Source of the DNA: Rhodopila globiformis
GTDB taxonomy: Bacteria > Pseudomonadota > Alphaproteobacteria > Acetobacterales > Acetobacteraceae
DNA: 64,000 nt
Direction: 5' to 3'
Assembly: GCF_002937115.1 (NCBI RefSeq)
Contig: NZ_NHRY01000266.1
Location: 37,441-101,440 of the forward strand
The translations under genes were made by a program, and so were the position numbers. Shown here in pieces: positions 26,308 to 36,364 of this stretch. The notes under the pieces are model-generated. The model searched no databases. It was not told the DNA's origin and was given only the letters and a program-made list of their open reading frames with translations. Positions within the stretch are counted from its first letter, which is position 1. Each line of letters starts with the position of its first letter.

Positions 26308-26403
26308 TGGCGGAAGAGAGCAGGAGTCGAACCTGCCCGGGACCGCTCGGCAGCCCCAACCGGGTTTGAAGTCCGGCCGACCCACCGGGGTCGCGTCTCC
26401 TCC
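26308..26403 (-). tRNA. selC: tRNA-Sec (anticodon TCA)
   Basis: This 96-nt selenocysteine tRNA has the features that set it apart: an 8-bp acceptor stem (GGAGGAGA against TCTCTTCC, one G-T pair), the anticodon arm GGACTTCAAACCC with TCA at 26367-26369, and a long variable arm (GGGGCTGCCGAGCGGTCCC). The T arm is GGGCAGGTTCGACTCCTGC, with an encoded GCCA end. It inserts Sec at recoded UGA codons. It lies 18 bp downstream of selA on the same strand. Confidence 0.97.
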
Positions 26404-26421
26404 GGGGTCACTATCGGCGCA

Positions 26422-27774
26422 TTACCGCAACTGGGCAATGAAAGCGGCTTCATCGCCGGGTTCAAGACAACGGCAATCCAGGAACAGACGCCCCTGCGCG
26501 ATGCGGCCGATGATCGGCCGCGGCAGACTCCTGAGGAAATTTGCTAATTCTTCCAGAGATTTGCCGCCGATCGCGACGGCCGCGGAAGGTAGCATGTCGA
26601 TCGGTAACGCCCCTGAACCGATCTGGCTGCGGCAGGTCCGGACCTCAACCGCCCGGTCAGGCCACCGCTCGGCGACGACCGGACAAATCCGCTCCGCCGT
26701 CGCCCGGACCTCGGCTTCCGAGCGTGTCAGCAGACGCAGCGCCGGCAGCCGTTCGGCGAGTCGCTGCGGATCGAGATACATCCGCAGGACAATTTCCAAC
26801 GCAGCCAATCGCCCTTTGTCGAGTCGCAATGCTCGCTTCAAGGGATTGCGGTTGATCGAGGATATCACTTCTTCGTGACCGACAATCAACCCCGCCTGCG
26901 GACCTCCCAATAATTTATCACCAGAAAAGGTGACGACACCGACACCAGCAGTCAGCGACTCGCGCGGGGTCCGCTCGTGCGGCAGGCCCCACTGCGCGAG
27001 ATCCACCAGGCTGCCGCTGCCCAGGTCCTCGATCAGCGGCAAGCCAGCGTCATGAGCAAGGGCGCCCAACGTCTCGGCGGGAACCGAGGCGGTAAATCCG
27101 ACAATGGCAAAATTGGCCTGATGCACGCGCATCAGCGCTCCCGTCGCGGGACCAATGGCGGCAGCGTAGTCGCGCGCGTGGGTGCGATTCGTCGTGCCAA
27201 CTTCCCGCAGGATCGCGCCTGATCGAGCCATGATGTCGGGCACCCGGAAGGCCCCGCCGATCTCGATCAGCTCGCCGCGTGAAACCGGGACCTCCTTCCC
27301 GAGAGCGAGCGTGTTCAGCACCAGCATGACCGCTGCGGCGTTGTTGTTCACGACGGTTGCCGCCTCGGCACCGGTCAGCGCGCGCAGCAGGCCGGCGACG
27401 TGGTCATCCCGCTCCCCTCGCCGGCCCGAGGCGAGGTCGAATTCGAGGTTTGTCGCATTGCGCATGGCCTCGGCGGCCGCTTCGGCTGCTTCCGGCGGCA
27501 GAAGCGCCCGCCCCAGGTTGGTGTGCAGGACCGTGCCGGTCATGTTGAAGACCAGGCGCTGGGACCGGGCGAACCGGGCCGACAGCTGGTCCGCCGCTTC
27601 GTCGATGATCCGCGCGGCTGGCACCGCCGCCGGAAGAAGCCTGCGATGGGCGGACAGGCAATCCCGCAGCGCGGCGGTGACAGCCGTCCGGCCGAACCGG
27701 ATCAGCAATACCTGGGTTTCCGGCGCCCGCAGCAGAGCATCGACGGAGGGAAGCGGGCTAGGCTGTCGGACCAT
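26422..27774 (-). CDS. selA: L-seryl-tRNA(Sec) selenium transferase
   Basis: This 450-aa PLP enzyme converts Ser-tRNA(Sec) to Sec-tRNA(Sec) using selenophosphate. [18 protein letters not shown] (76-93), [16 protein letters not shown], and the PLP-lysine segment [13 protein letters not shown] (Lys287) are diagnostic. Length is close to the family norm. The ATG at 27774 gives MVRQPSPLP, the usual style of N-terminus; an in-frame start at 27840 would add residues matching nothing. The tRNA-Sec gene follows directly. selB, selD and any UGA-containing selenoprotein gene must be elsewhere. Confidence 0.95.
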   Translation of the reverse strand: MVRQPSPLPSVDALLRAPETQVLLIRFGRTAVTAALRDCLSAHRRLLPAAVPAARIIDEAADQLSARFARSQRLVFNMTGTVLHTNLGRALLPPEAAEAAAEAMRNATNLEFDLASGRRGERDDHVAGLLRALTGAEAATVVNNNAAAVMLVLNTLALGKEVPVSRGELIEIGGAFRVPDIMARSGAILREVGTTNRTHARDYAAAIGPATGALMRVHQANFAIVGFTASVPAETLGALAHDAGLPLIEDLGSGSLVDLAQWGLPHERTPRESLTAGVGVVTFSGDKLLGGPQAGLIVGHEEVISSINRNPLKRALRLDKGRLAALEIVLRMYLDPQRLAERLPALRLLTRSEAEVRATAERICPVVAERWPDRAVEVRTCRSQIGSGALPIDMLPSAAVAIGGKSLEELANFLRSLPRPIIGRIAQGRLFLDCRCLEPGDEAAFIAQLR

Positions 27775-28082
27775 GTTGCCTGCACCTGAGTTCGGGACCG
27801 GGAGGAACAAGGATGGTCGTGCAAATTCGCGTCCTGACAACCCGCCGTTGCGTCACCGTCATGGCAGGGCTAGTCCCATGGCTATCAGGACAGGGCGTCC
27901 GGCGGAGCAAGGGCTTCTCCCTCACCGTCATGGCCGGGCGTGTCCCGGCCATCTGCGCTTCAACGGTTGGGGGGTAGATGGCCGGGACACGCCGGGCCAT
28001 GACGGTGGGGCAACAGGCGCCGCGATGTCAGCGCCTATACGCACATGGCGGGACCGCGTTCGTGATCCCGCCATCGACCAGC
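27775..28082. other. Repeat-filled interval between ftsZ and selA
   Basis: No gene is supported in these 308 bp. Most of the interval is repeat copy E (27851-28013). The selA promoter or leader would have to lie in the remaining 76 bp next to its start or within the repeat. Confidence 0.7.
27851..28013. repeat. Dispersed palindromic repeat, copy E with accessory module
   Basis: The arms 27923-27954 and 27976-28007 are a 32-bp inverted repeat with one mismatch, starting CACCGTCATGGCCGGGCGTG. The accessory module to the left (gtcccatggctatcagg) is the reverse complement of that beside copy C, so the two-module block is repeated in opposite orientation about 7 kb away. Confidence 0.85.
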
Positions 28083-29630
28083 TTACGAGGTCTGCCGCCG
28101 CAGGAAGGCCGGAATCTCAATCCCCGGGTCCTCGGTGCCGGCGTTCGCGCGGGCCGGCATCGGGGCCGGTTCGGCCTGGTAGTCATCCATCGCCGGTTCC
28201 CTGCGCACCGGCTGCGCCTGGCCGATCGGCGCCACGGAGGGCGTCGCCCGCCGGCGGAACGCGCCGGTGACCGTATTGAACAGGCTGGTCTTGCTGCCGT
28301 CAGCGGCATTGAACGCCGGCGGCTGCGAACTCGGCACCGCGACGGGCCGCGGTCCATCCGCGAACAGGCTGGCGCGGGACGCCGGCTGGACAATCGGCTG
28401 CGGCTGGGCCTGAGGCGGGCGAAGCGGACGCGGCTGGGGCGCGACCTGGATCGGCTGCGGGTCCAGCGCCATGGCGGCGTTGCCCATCGTCTCGGGCGGC
28501 GGCGAAGCGTGCCGCAACGGAGACGGCGTGCTCGCCTGGGCAACACCCGGCACGGGTGCCGCCGCAGGAGCCGCACTGCGCACCAGGATCGGCTGCGGAG
28601 CCGGCGCGGCGCCACCGCCCACGGCAACCAGCTTCGGCCGCGCCTGCTCCGCCAGCTTCTGCGAATCGATGCCGGTCGCCACGACGGACACGCGGATGCG
28701 CCCTTCCAGGCTCTCATCCACGGCCGAGCCGAAGATCACGTTGGCTTCCTCGTCGACCTCCTGGCGAATCCGGTTCGCTGCCTCGTCGACCTCGAACAGC
28801 GTCAGGTCCTCGCCGCCGGTGATGTTGATCAGCAGGCCGCGGGCGCCGGACATGCTGGTATCCTCCAGCAGCGGATTGTTGATGGCAGCCTCGGCGGCCT
28901 TGATGGCGCGGTTCTCGCCCTCGGCCTCGCCGGTGCCCATCATCGCCTTGCCCATTTCCGCCATGACCGTGCGGATATCGGCGAAGTCCAGGTTGACCAA
29001 CCCGTGCACCATCATCAGGTCGGTGACGCCGCGGACACCCATGTACAGAACCTGGTCCGCCATCTTGAAGGCGTCGCGCCAGGTGGTCCGCTCATTGGCC
29101 ATTCTGAACAGGTTTTGATTCGGAATAACGATCAGCGTGTCGACATACTGCTGGAGTTCTTCGATGCCCTGGTCTGCCGCACGAGCCCGCCTGATGCCTT
29201 CGAACCCAAACGGCTTGGTCACCACGCCAACAGTCAGGATGTTTCTCTCCCGCGCCATCCGGGCAATCACCGGTGCCGCGCCGGTGCCGGTGCCGCCGCC
29301 CATGCCGGCGGTGATGAACACCATATGCGCGCCGTCCAGATGGCGATACAACTCGTCCGAGGCTTCCTCGGCCGCGGCCTTGCCGATTTCCGGCTTGGCC
29401 CCTGCCCCGAGCCCCTGCGTGATATGCGGGCCAAGCTGAATCCGCCGATCGGCCCGGCTGTGCATCAGCTGCTGGGCATCGGTGTTGGCGACAACGAATT
29501 CCACCCCTTGCAGGTTGGCGGCAATCATGTTGTCGACGGCGTTGGTGCCGCCACCGCCGACTCCGATGACGGTGATGCGGGGCGTAAAGTCGGTATGGCT
29601 CATCTGCGGGATCGTCAGGTTAAGGGTCAT
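28083..29630 (-). CDS. ftsZ: Cell division GTPase FtsZ
   Basis: This 515-aa tubulin-like protein polymerises into the Z ring. The GTP-binding signature GGGTGTG is at 111-117 with [11 protein letters not shown] at 22-32. The T7-loop region [22 protein letters not shown] and the globular core end near residue 330. An unusually long Pro/Ala/Gln-rich linker (about 330-495) follows, as in several alphaproteobacteria. It ends in a conserved C-terminal peptide, [13 protein letters not shown], for FtsA/ZipA-type partners. It is the last gene of the dcw cluster, 73 bp after ftsA. Confidence 0.98.
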   Translation of the reverse strand: MTLNLTIPQMSHTDFTPRITVIGVGGGGTNAVDNMIAANLQGVEFVVANTDAQQLMHSRADRRIQLGPHITQGLGAGAKPEIGKAAAEEASDELYRHLDGAHMVFITAGMGGGTGTGAAPVIARMARERNILTVGVVTKPFGFEGIRRARAADQGIEELQQYVDTLIVIPNQNLFRMANERTTWRDAFKMADQVLYMGVRGVTDLMMVHGLVNLDFADIRTVMAEMGKAMMGTGEAEGENRAIKAAEAAINNPLLEDTSMSGARGLLINITGGEDLTLFEVDEAANRIRQEVDEEANVIFGSAVDESLEGRIRVSVVATGIDSQKLAEQARPKLVAVGGGAAPAPQPILVRSAAPAAAPVPGVAQASTPSPLRHASPPPETMGNAAMALDPQPIQVAPQPRPLRPPQAQPQPIVQPASRASLFADGPRPVAVPSSQPPAFNAADGSKTSLFNTVTGAFRRRATPSVAPIGQAQPVRREPAMDDYQAEPAPMPARANAGTEDPGIEIPAFLRRQTS

Positions 29631-29703
29631 TTCGCTTTCTCCCCCGGGTTACGGGTCGGCTTTCGGGTTATTGTTACGTCTAAGCACTCGATTCGCGTGT
29701 AGG

Positions 29704-31005
29704 TCAGACACGTTCTTTCAAAAAATTGACCAGGCGGCGGAAGAAACCGACCGGCGGCTCACCGTCCAGATTCATGTCGTGAAACGTTCGTCCGTCGCCG
29801 GCTGCCCAGGCAAGCAGGCCGGCGGCGGTTGCGAACGCTGGGCCAGAGGCAAGCTCTGGCAGACCACGCAGCGTCGCCGGGCGGCCAAGACGAACCTGGC
29901 GGCCAAGCATGCGGGTTGCCATTTCGCGTACGCCCGGCAACTGGCATGCGCCACCGGTCAGCACCACGCGGTTGCCGGCGGCACGTCCGAGGCCGGACGT
30001 ATCAAGTCGATCCTTGATGTATTCGAACGTTTCCTCGAGTCGCGGGCGAATGATATTGACAACCATACTACGCGGTACCCGCGCCAGTTGGTGGTCTTCT
30101 TCCCCCATCAGAGGAACCGGCAGCAGTTCACGATCGTCATCCGGGCTGGCTTCAACGTTGCCGTACAGGGTCTTCAATCGTTCCGCATGGGCCAGGGTCG
30201 TTGACAGGCCGATGGCAATGTCCTTGGTGACGTGCAGGCCGCCAATGCCAAGTTGAGCGGTGTGCATGATCTGGTTGTCGGCATAGACCGCCATGCTGGT
30301 GGTGCCGCCGCCCATGTCGATGACCGTCGCGCCAAGTTCGCGCTCTTCCCGTACCAGGCTGGACAGGCCGGCGGCCAGCGGCGCCGAAACGAGGTCCTCG
30401 ATTTCCAGGTCGCAACGCGCGATGCAGGCCTCCAGCGTGCGCAACGACGTCGCCGCGGCATCGATGATGTGCAGGCGCGCGTTCAATGTCGTGCAGAACA
30501 GGCCGCGTGGATCAGCGACCTGCTCGGTTGCGTCGACGGCAAAATTCTGCGGCAGCACGTGGATGGCCTCGCGTCCGTCCACCTCGGCCCGGTCGCGGCC
30601 TTCGCTGACGACGCCACGGATGTCGACCTCGGCGACGGCCCGGCCGCCGACGGGCCACTGCACGTTGAACAGGCGCGACTCCGGCTGGCCGCAGGTCAGG
30701 TTGACCGTGACCGAGCGCAGCCTGACATCGGCCATGTCCTCGGCCTGCCCGACGCAGGCGCGGATTGCTTTCTCGGCCGCATCGATATCGGTGATGTCGC
30801 CGCCCTTCAGCCCGCGGCCCTTCTGCCAGCCGAAACCCAGCACGCGCAGCGTTCCGTCGCTCTCGACGCGGCCAATCAGGCAGGCGACCTTCGTCGTGCC
30901 GATGTCGACGACGCCGAAAGGACCGGCGCGGTGTGGCCGTGACGGCTCCGTCTCCGGCGGACCGGTTTCTGGAGGCGGAAGCACGCGGCGGGGGTTATCG
31001 GCCAT
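29704..31005 (-). CDS. ftsA: Cell division protein FtsA
   Basis: This 433-aa actin-like protein tethers FtsZ to the membrane. Recognisable elements are the phosphate-1 motif GVVDIGTTKVACLIGRV, the 1C domain (RSVTVNLTCGQPESRLFNV), the phosphate-2 motif GATVIDMGGGTTSMAVY and the adenosine motif VVLTGGACQLPGV. The C-terminal amphipathic helix GFFRRLVNFLKERV is the membrane-targeting sequence. It lies 12 bp downstream of ftsQ and 73 bp before ftsZ. Confidence 0.96.
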   Translation of the reverse strand: MADNPRRVLPPPETGPPETEPSRPHRAGPFGVVDIGTTKVACLIGRVESDGTLRVLGFGWQKGRGLKGGDITDIDAAEKAIRACVGQAEDMADVRLRSVTVNLTCGQPESRLFNVQWPVGGRAVAEVDIRGVVSEGRDRAEVDGREAIHVLPQNFAVDATEQVADPRGLFCTTLNARLHIIDAAATSLRTLEACIARCDLEIEDLVSAPLAAGLSSLVREERELGATVIDMGGGTTSMAVYADNQIMHTAQLGIGGLHVTKDIAIGLSTTLAHAERLKTLYGNVEASPDDDRELLPVPLMGEEDHQLARVPRSMVVNIIRPRLEETFEYIKDRLDTSGLGRAAGNRVVLTGGACQLPGVREMATRMLGRQVRLGRPATLRGLPELASGPAFATAAGLLAWAAGDGRTFHDMNLDGEPPVGFFRRLVNFLKERV

Positions 31006-31017
31006 GCGTTTCTCCTC

Positions 31018-31929
31018 CTATGTCGCTTTCTTCGCGACCACCGGGACCGTGGTCGCATTGGATCCGGATGGCGGTATGGGCGGCGTTACAAGCGGCTCCT
31101 TGGACTCGGGCCTTGGACGCAGCACGAGACGGTCGGGCAGACGCATATCGATGACCGCCAGCGGCCGATCGAGCACGGCGTGGTCGCGCTGCAACTGCAT
31201 CAGGCGATCCAGCGCCACAGCCTCGTGCCCCTCGGGCAGCAGCACATCCATGCCGTTGGTCATGCGCAGGTTCCACCGGCGCTCGCCGACGCGCACGCAG
31301 GCCGCGACCTTCCCGGCCAGTGCCGGACGCTCGGTCAGCGCATCGAGCAGCACGGCGGCGGCGGCCGGCGCGCCGTTGCCGACGATCAGCGGCAGGTTGC
31401 GGAATTGCGAAATATCCTGGTTGGTAACGACCTGGCCGGCGCGATCCACCAGCACGAACTTTCCCTGGTTCTGCCAGATCGCGAACGGCGCCCGTTCCTG
31501 CAGGTAAACGACGACGGTGCCCGGCAGGCGGCGCTCGACCGTCGCATGCTCGACCCAGGACAGGGTCTCGATCCGGGCGCGCGCCTGTTCCAGCGAAAAG
31601 CCCAGGATCGGATCGCCCTTGCTGACACCGAGGGCAGCGCGCAGCAACGACTCGGGCGTGTTGGCGCGGCCCTGGATCTCGATGTCCGACACGCGCAAAC
31701 CAAAGGAAGCCGTGGCGTCGCCAAGCCGCTCACGCAAGCTGGCCAGCGAACTGCCGGAACCGGTTGCGCCTTTGGGACGCACGGCATTGCCGACGAGGAC
31801 AACCGCGAGCAGGACAGCGACGATACCAACGCCCGGCAGCAGGAACCGGCGCTGGCGCCGCAGCAGCAGCCGCCACGGCGAAGGCCGATCGTAGACGGAG
31901 TTGCGCGGGGACCGGGTTACGCGCGGCAT
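31018..31929 (-). CDS. ftsQ: Cell division protein FtsQ
   Basis: This 303-aa bitopic divisome protein has a basic N-terminus, a transmembrane helix at about 32-48 (FLLPGVGIVAVLLAVVLVG), and the periplasmic POTRA domain (FGLRVSDIEIQGRANTPESLLRAALGVSKGDPIL). The beta domain follows (WVEHATVERRLPGTVVVYLQERAPFAIWQ). The ATG at 31929 gives MPRVTRSP and overlaps the end of ddl by 13 bp; an in-frame start at 31980 would overlap further and adds no family sequence. Confidence 0.93.
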   Translation of the reverse strand: MPRVTRSPRNSVYDRPSPWRLLLRRQRRFLLPGVGIVAVLLAVVLVGNAVRPKGATGSGSSLASLRERLGDATASFGLRVSDIEIQGRANTPESLLRAALGVSKGDPILGFSLEQARARIETLSWVEHATVERRLPGTVVVYLQERAPFAIWQNQGKFVLVDRAGQVVTNQDISQFRNLPLIVGNGAPAAAAVLLDALTERPALAGKVAACVRVGERRWNLRMTNGMDVLLPEGHEAVALDRLMQLQRDHAVLDRPLAVIDMRLPDRLVLRPRPESKEPLVTPPIPPSGSNATTVPVVAKKAT

Positions 31930-32837
31930 GCGGCATTCTCCACCATCCAGGTGCAGAGCTGCGGGAAGCTGATCCGGCACCAGGCGGCCTGTTCCGGCAG
32001 CAACGACGTCGGCGTCATGCCCGGCTGCGTATTGATCTCCAGCAGCACCAGCCGCCCGGGTTCGCCCTGCGTATCGTCATAGCGGAAGTCGCAGCGCGAG
32101 GCGCCGCGGCAGCCGAGGGCGCGGTGCGCGGCGACGGCGATCTCCATCGCCTGCGCATAGGCATCCGGATGGATGTCCGCGGGTACGATATGACGCGAGC
32201 CGCCATCGGCGTATTTCGATTCGTAATCATAGAACGCGCCGGCGACCGCGCGGATCTCGGTCACCGCCAGGGCGCGATCGTCCAGGACCCCGACCGTCAG
32301 TTCGCGGCCAGGGATGTATTCTTCCACCAGGGCGTTCGGTCCGAAAGTCCAGTTTCCCACGATCACGGCGCGCCGGTTGTCGCCGCCGCGCACGACCTCA
32401 ACGCCGACCGACGATCCTTCGTTGATCGGCTTGACCACGTAGGGAAACGGCAGCGGATCCCCCGCTTCGAGTTCCTTGACACAAACGATTCGCCCGGGCG
32501 CCACCGGCAGGCCGGCCGCGGCGAACAGGGCCTTCGCCGCCTGCTTGTCCATGGCGATGGCGGACGCGCGCACGCCGGAATGCGTATAAGGGATGCCCAG
32601 CCAGTCGAGCACGCCCTGGATCGCGCCGTCCTCGCCGAAGCGGCCATGCAGGGCGTTGAACACGACATCGGGCTTCGGCGACAGCGCGGCGATCACGGCG
32701 CCCAAATCAGGACCGGCATCGATCGGCCGGACATCGTAGCCCGACTCGCGCAAGGCGGCGACCACCTGCTCGCCGCTGGCCAGGCTGACCGCGCGCTCGG
32801 CGGAAATCCCGCCGTACAGGACAGCCACGCGGGTCAT
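31917..32837 (-). CDS. ddl: D-alanine--D-alanine ligase
   Basis: This 306-aa ATP-grasp enzyme makes the D-Ala-D-Ala dipeptide for muramyl-pentapeptide. Motifs seen are VAVLYGGISAERAVSLASG (the family has G-G-x-S-x-E-x-x-V-S-L), ALHGRFGEDGAIQG, VVKPINEGSSVGV and the Mg2+-binding LVLLEINTQPGMT. It overlaps murB upstream by ATGA (32834-32837) and ftsQ downstream by 13 bp. Confidence 0.97.
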   Translation of the reverse strand: MTRVAVLYGGISAERAVSLASGEQVVAALRESGYDVRPIDAGPDLGAVIAALSPKPDVVFNALHGRFGEDGAIQGVLDWLGIPYTHSGVRASAIAMDKQAAKALFAAAGLPVAPGRIVCVKELEAGDPLPFPYVVKPINEGSSVGVEVVRGGDNRRAVIVGNWTFGPNALVEEYIPGRELTVGVLDDRALAVTEIRAVAGAFYDYESKYADGGSRHIVPADIHPDAYAQAMEIAVAAHRALGCRGASRCDFRYDDTQGEPGRLVLLEINTQPGMTPTSLLPEQAAWCRISFPQLCTWMVENAACRA

Positions 32838-33784
32838 GCCACCACCTCCGGCTTGCCCGCGGGAATATCGATGGGGATGCCGATGCGGCGGATCTCCCAG
32901 TGCAGCGTCGCGCCGGTGGCGGCGAGCACGCGGCGGCGGACTTCCTCGCCAAGCCCCTCGATGTCCGCGGCGGACGCGGTGCCGGTATTGATCAGGAAGT
33001 TGCAGTGCTTGTTCGACACCATCGCCCCGCCCCGCGTCAGGCCGCGGCAGCCGGCGGCGTCGATCAGTTCCCAGGCCTTCATCCCATCCGGATTGCGGAA
33101 CGTGGAGCCGCCGGTCCGGGCGCGTATCGGCTGCGACGCCTCGCGGTTCGCCCGGATCTCCGCCATGCGCGTGGCGATCAGCGCCGGCGCGCCCGGCTGT
33201 CCCCGCAGCCGGACCCCGGTCACGACCGCCCCGGCGGGCAGCGCGGCATGGCGGTAGGCGAACGCCAGTTCCGCCGGAACCAGGCGGCGCAGTTCGCCGG
33301 TGCGGGTGACGATCTCAGCCCAGTCGAGAACCGTCGCCAGGTCACCACCGTAAGCGCCGGCGTTCATCGCCACTGCGCCGCCGATGGAGCCGGGAATGCC
33401 CGAGAGGAATTCCAGCCCGGTCAGGCCGGCCGCGGCGGCATGTTCGGCAACCGTCACGTCCAGCGCCGCCGCGCCGGCGACCAGGCCGTCGGCCTCGGCG
33501 GTGATCGTGGAGAAGCCGCGGCCGAGGCGGATCGTCACGCCCGGCAGCCCGCCATCGCGGATGATCAGGTTGGAGCACGCGCCGATGACATGCACCGGCA
33601 CCTCGTTCGGCAGTTCCCGCAGGAACACGGCCAGGTCCTCGGCATCGGCCGGCCGCACCAGCGCCTCGGCGGCGCCGCCGGCGCGGAACCAGGTGAACGG
33701 CGCCAGCTTCGCGTTCGCCTGCACCCGGCCGCGCAGCGGGGGCAGCGACTCGAGAAGACCGGGAAGGCGAGCGGCGGTCATCAT
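32834..33784 (-). CDS. murB: UDP-N-acetylenolpyruvoylglucosamine reductase
   Basis: This 316-aa FAD enzyme reduces UDP-GlcNAc-enolpyruvate to UDP-MurNAc. The FAD-binding part shows LAPFTWFRAGGAAEALVRP and VHVIGACSNLIIRDGGLPGV. GLEFLSGIPGSIGGAVAMNAGAYGG and the C-terminal GGSTFRNPDG with catalytic Ser are typical. HCNFLINTGTASAADI closes the domain. Two adjacent ATGs (33784, 33781) follow a GAGGAAGG site; the first is used here. It starts 16 bp after murC. Confidence 0.95.
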   Translation of the reverse strand: MMTAARLPGLLESLPPLRGRVQANAKLAPFTWFRAGGAAEALVRPADAEDLAVFLRELPNEVPVHVIGACSNLIIRDGGLPGVTIRLGRGFSTITAEADGLVAGAAALDVTVAEHAAAAGLTGLEFLSGIPGSIGGAVAMNAGAYGGDLATVLDWAEIVTRTGELRRLVPAELAFAYRHAALPAGAVVTGVRLRGQPGAPALIATRMAEIRANREASQPIRARTGGSTFRNPDGMKAWELIDAAGCRGLTRGGAMVSNKHCNFLINTGTASAADIEGLGEEVRRRVLAATGATLHWEIRRIGIPIDIPAGKPEVVA

Positions 33785-33800
33785 CGGATCAGGGCCTTCC

Positions 33801-35237
33801 TCATGTCGCAACCGCGCGCCGGGTGCCGGGCGCCTGCAAGGCGGCCAGTTCGCTCGGCAGCGACGATGCCCACTGGGTGATCGAGCCGGCGCCGAGGCAC
33901 ACCACGTAGTCGCCGGACCGGGCGATGGCGTGCACCATCTCCGCCAGCATCCCGGGATTGGGCAGCGCAACCACGCTGCGATGACCGCGGGCGCGCAGCC
34001 CTTCCACCAGCGCATCGCGGTTCACGCCCGCAATCGGCGCCTCGCCCGCCGGATAGACGTCGGCGACGATGACCGTGCCGGCATCGTTCATGCAGGTGCA
34101 GAAGTCGTTGAACAGGGATTGCAGCCGCGTATAGCGGTGCGGCTGCACGACCGCGACGACGTCACGCGCCCCGGCCTGCCGCGCGGCCTTCAGCACCGCC
34201 GCGATCTCCACCGGATGATGGCCATAATCATCGATCACGGTGATCCCGCCGGCCTCGCCGACTTTGGTGAAGCGCCGCTTGACGCCCTTGAAGCCGAGGA
34301 ACGCGCCGCGCAGCGTGGCATCGTCGATTTCCATCTCGATCCCGACGGCGATCGCGGCGAGGGCGTTCTGCACGTTGTGCGCCCCGAGCATCGGCAGCCG
34401 GAACGGCCCCATGCGGCGGGAGCGGTTGTGCACCCGGTCGGTGACCACGACCTCGAAGGTCGAGCCGAACTTGTCCGGCACCACGCGCTCGGCGCGGACG
34501 TCGGCCTGCGGCGAGAAGCCGTAGGTGACGATGCGATGGTCCGACAGGCGCGGGATCATCTGCTGCACCTCTGGATGGTCGATGCACAGCACGGCGAAAC
34601 CGTAGAAGGGAATGTTGCCGACGAACTGGTCGTAGCCGGCGATCATCGCCTCCGGCGTGCCCCAGTGGTCCAGGTGCTCCGGGTCCATGTTGGTGACGAC
34701 GGCGATGACGGCAGGCAGGCGCAGGAAGGAGCCGTCGCTTTCGTCGGCCTCGACCACCATCCAGTCGCCGCTGCCCATACGGGTGTTGGTGCCATAGGCG
34801 TTGATGATGCCGCCGTTGATGACCGTGGGATCGAGATGCGCGGCCTCCAGCACGCTGGCGATCAGGCTGGTCGTCGTGGTCTTGCCGTGGGTGCCGCCGA
34901 CGGCGATCGACCACTTCAGCCGCATCAGTTCCGCCAGCATCTCGGCGCGGCGGACGACCGGGATCAGTTGCGCGCGGGCGGCGGCAACTTCCGGATTGTC
35001 CCGCTTTACCGCCGTCGAGACGACGACGACATGCGCGTCACCCAGGTTGGCGGCGTCATGGCCGACGGCGACATGGATGCCGGCGGCGCGCAGGCGTTGC
35101 ACGTTGGCGGACTCGGTGATGTCGCTGCCTTGCACGACATAGCCCAGGGTGTGCAGCACCTCGGCAATGCCGGACATGCCGATGCCGCCGATGCCGACGA
35201 AATGGATCGTGCCGATGGAGAGCGGCAGGGCCCTCAT
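33801..35237 (-). CDS. murC: UDP-N-acetylmuramate--L-alanine ligase
   Basis: This 478-aa Mur ligase adds L-Ala to UDP-MurNAc. The N-terminal Rossmann domain starts [18 protein letters not shown]. The ATP P-loop [23 protein letters not shown] and the DPEHLDHWG segment are the Mur-ligase centre. The C-terminal domain has [16 protein letters not shown], characteristic of MurC/Mpl. The ATG at 35237 overlaps murG's TGA (35234-35237); longer readings run antisense through murG and are rejected. Confidence 0.97.
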   Translation of the reverse strand: MRALPLSIGTIHFVGIGGIGMSGIAEVLHTLGYVVQGSDITESANVQRLRAAGIHVAVGHDAANLGDAHVVVVSTAVKRDNPEVAAARAQLIPVVRRAEMLAELMRLKWSIAVGGTHGKTTTTSLIASVLEAAHLDPTVINGGIINAYGTNTRMGSGDWMVVEADESDGSFLRLPAVIAVVTNMDPEHLDHWGTPEAMIAGYDQFVGNIPFYGFAVLCIDHPEVQQMIPRLSDHRIVTYGFSPQADVRAERVVPDKFGSTFEVVVTDRVHNRSRRMGPFRLPMLGAHNVQNALAAIAVGIEMEIDDATLRGAFLGFKGVKRRFTKVGEAGGITVIDDYGHHPVEIAAVLKAARQAGARDVVAVVQPHRYTRLQSLFNDFCTCMNDAGTVIVADVYPAGEAPIAGVNRDALVEGLRARGHRSVVALPNPGMLAEMVHAIARSGDYVVCLGAGSITQWASSLPSELAALQAPGTRRAVAT

Positions 35238-36364
35238 GGTGTTTCTCCGGCCTGGACAGGATCCAGGCTGATAGCGGCTTCCACGACATCGGCGAGACGG
35301 GCGGCGGCATCGGCACGCGCCTGCGTGCGGGCGCCCGTTGCCGCGGCGGCGAGCGCCGAGGGCGTGGACAGCAGGTGGTTGAGACGCTCCGCGAGGGACG
35401 CGGCGGTGAATTGCGGCTGTGGCAGCACCCAGGCGCCGCCGGCCTGCGCCAGCGCGCGGGCATTGGCCGACTGGTGATCGTCGATCGCACCCGGCAGCGG
35501 CACCAGGATGGCCGGACGGCCGGCGACGGCCAGTTCCGATACCGTGGAGGCGCCGGCGCGGGCGATGACGAGATGCGCGGAACGCAGGCGATCCGCGACG
35601 TCGGGGAAGAACGACGCCAGGTCCGCCTCCAGGCCAAGCGCGGCGTAGGCGGCCCGCACCCGGTCGAGATCCTCCGGGCGGCATTGCTGCACCACGCGGA
35701 GCCGGGCGCGCGATGCCGCGGGCAGCGCCGCGAGGGCGTCCGGCACGACATCGCTGAACACGCGCGCGCCCAGGGAGCCGCCAAGCACGAGAAGCCTGAA
35801 GCGGTCAGCCGCCGGCCCATACTCCGCCTGCGACAGCGCGGCGACCGCCGGACGCACCGGATTGCCGGTGACGACCGCCTTGGCCGAGGCCGGCACCCGC
35901 TCGGTTGCCGCAAAGCTCAGCGCCAGCGTATCGGCACGGGACGCCAGGAACCGGTTCGCCCGGCCCAGGACGGCGTTCTGCTCGTGCAGCACGACGGCCG
36001 GACGCCGCCGCAGCAGGCTGGCCCCGAGCACCGGCGCCACGCAGGGGTAGCCGCCGAAGCCGACAACCCCGGCCGCGCCGATGCGGGCCAGCAGGCCGCG
36101 GGCCTGAACCACCCCGGCCGCGAGCGCGGCGATGGCCCGGATGCCGCGCACGAGGCCACGGCCGGCAATGCCGGCGCCGCGCAGGACATACTGTTCGTGC
36201 CCGGCGAACACGGCGCTGGTCAGGCCAGCGGAGCGGCTGTCGGTCATGAGCACGATACGATGGCCGCGCGCCAGCAGTTCAGCCGCCAGCGCCTCGGCCG
36301 GAAAGAAATGGCCGCCGGTTCCCCCGGCCGCGATGACGATGGTGCGTACTGCCGGGCCTCTCAT
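35234..36364 (-). CDS. murG: Lipid II synthase (undecaprenyl-PP-MurNAc-pentapeptide GlcNAc transferase)
   Basis: This 376-aa GT28-type glycosyltransferase adds GlcNAc to lipid I on the cytoplasmic face. The N-terminal glycine-rich loop [16 protein letters not shown] binds lipid [15 protein letters not shown] and [12 protein letters not shown] are family motifs, and the UDP-GlcNAc half has [15 protein letters not shown] and [31 protein letters not shown]. It overlaps ftsW (36361-36364) and murC by ATGA junctions. Confidence 0.97.
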   Translation of the reverse strand: MRGPAVRTIVIAAGGTGGHFFPAEALAAELLARGHRIVLMTDSRSAGLTSAVFAGHEQYVLRGAGIAGRGLVRGIRAIAALAAGVVQARGLLARIGAAGVVGFGGYPCVAPVLGASLLRRRPAVVLHEQNAVLGRANRFLASRADTLALSFAATERVPASAKAVVTGNPVRPAVAALSQAEYGPAADRFRLLVLGGSLGARVFSDVVPDALAALPAASRARLRVVQQCRPEDLDRVRAAYAALGLEADLASFFPDVADRLRSAHLVIARAGASTVSELAVAGRPAILVPLPGAIDDHQSANARALAQAGGAWVLPQPQFTAASLAERLNHLLSTPSALAAAATGARTQARADAAARLADVVEAAISLDPVQAGETP

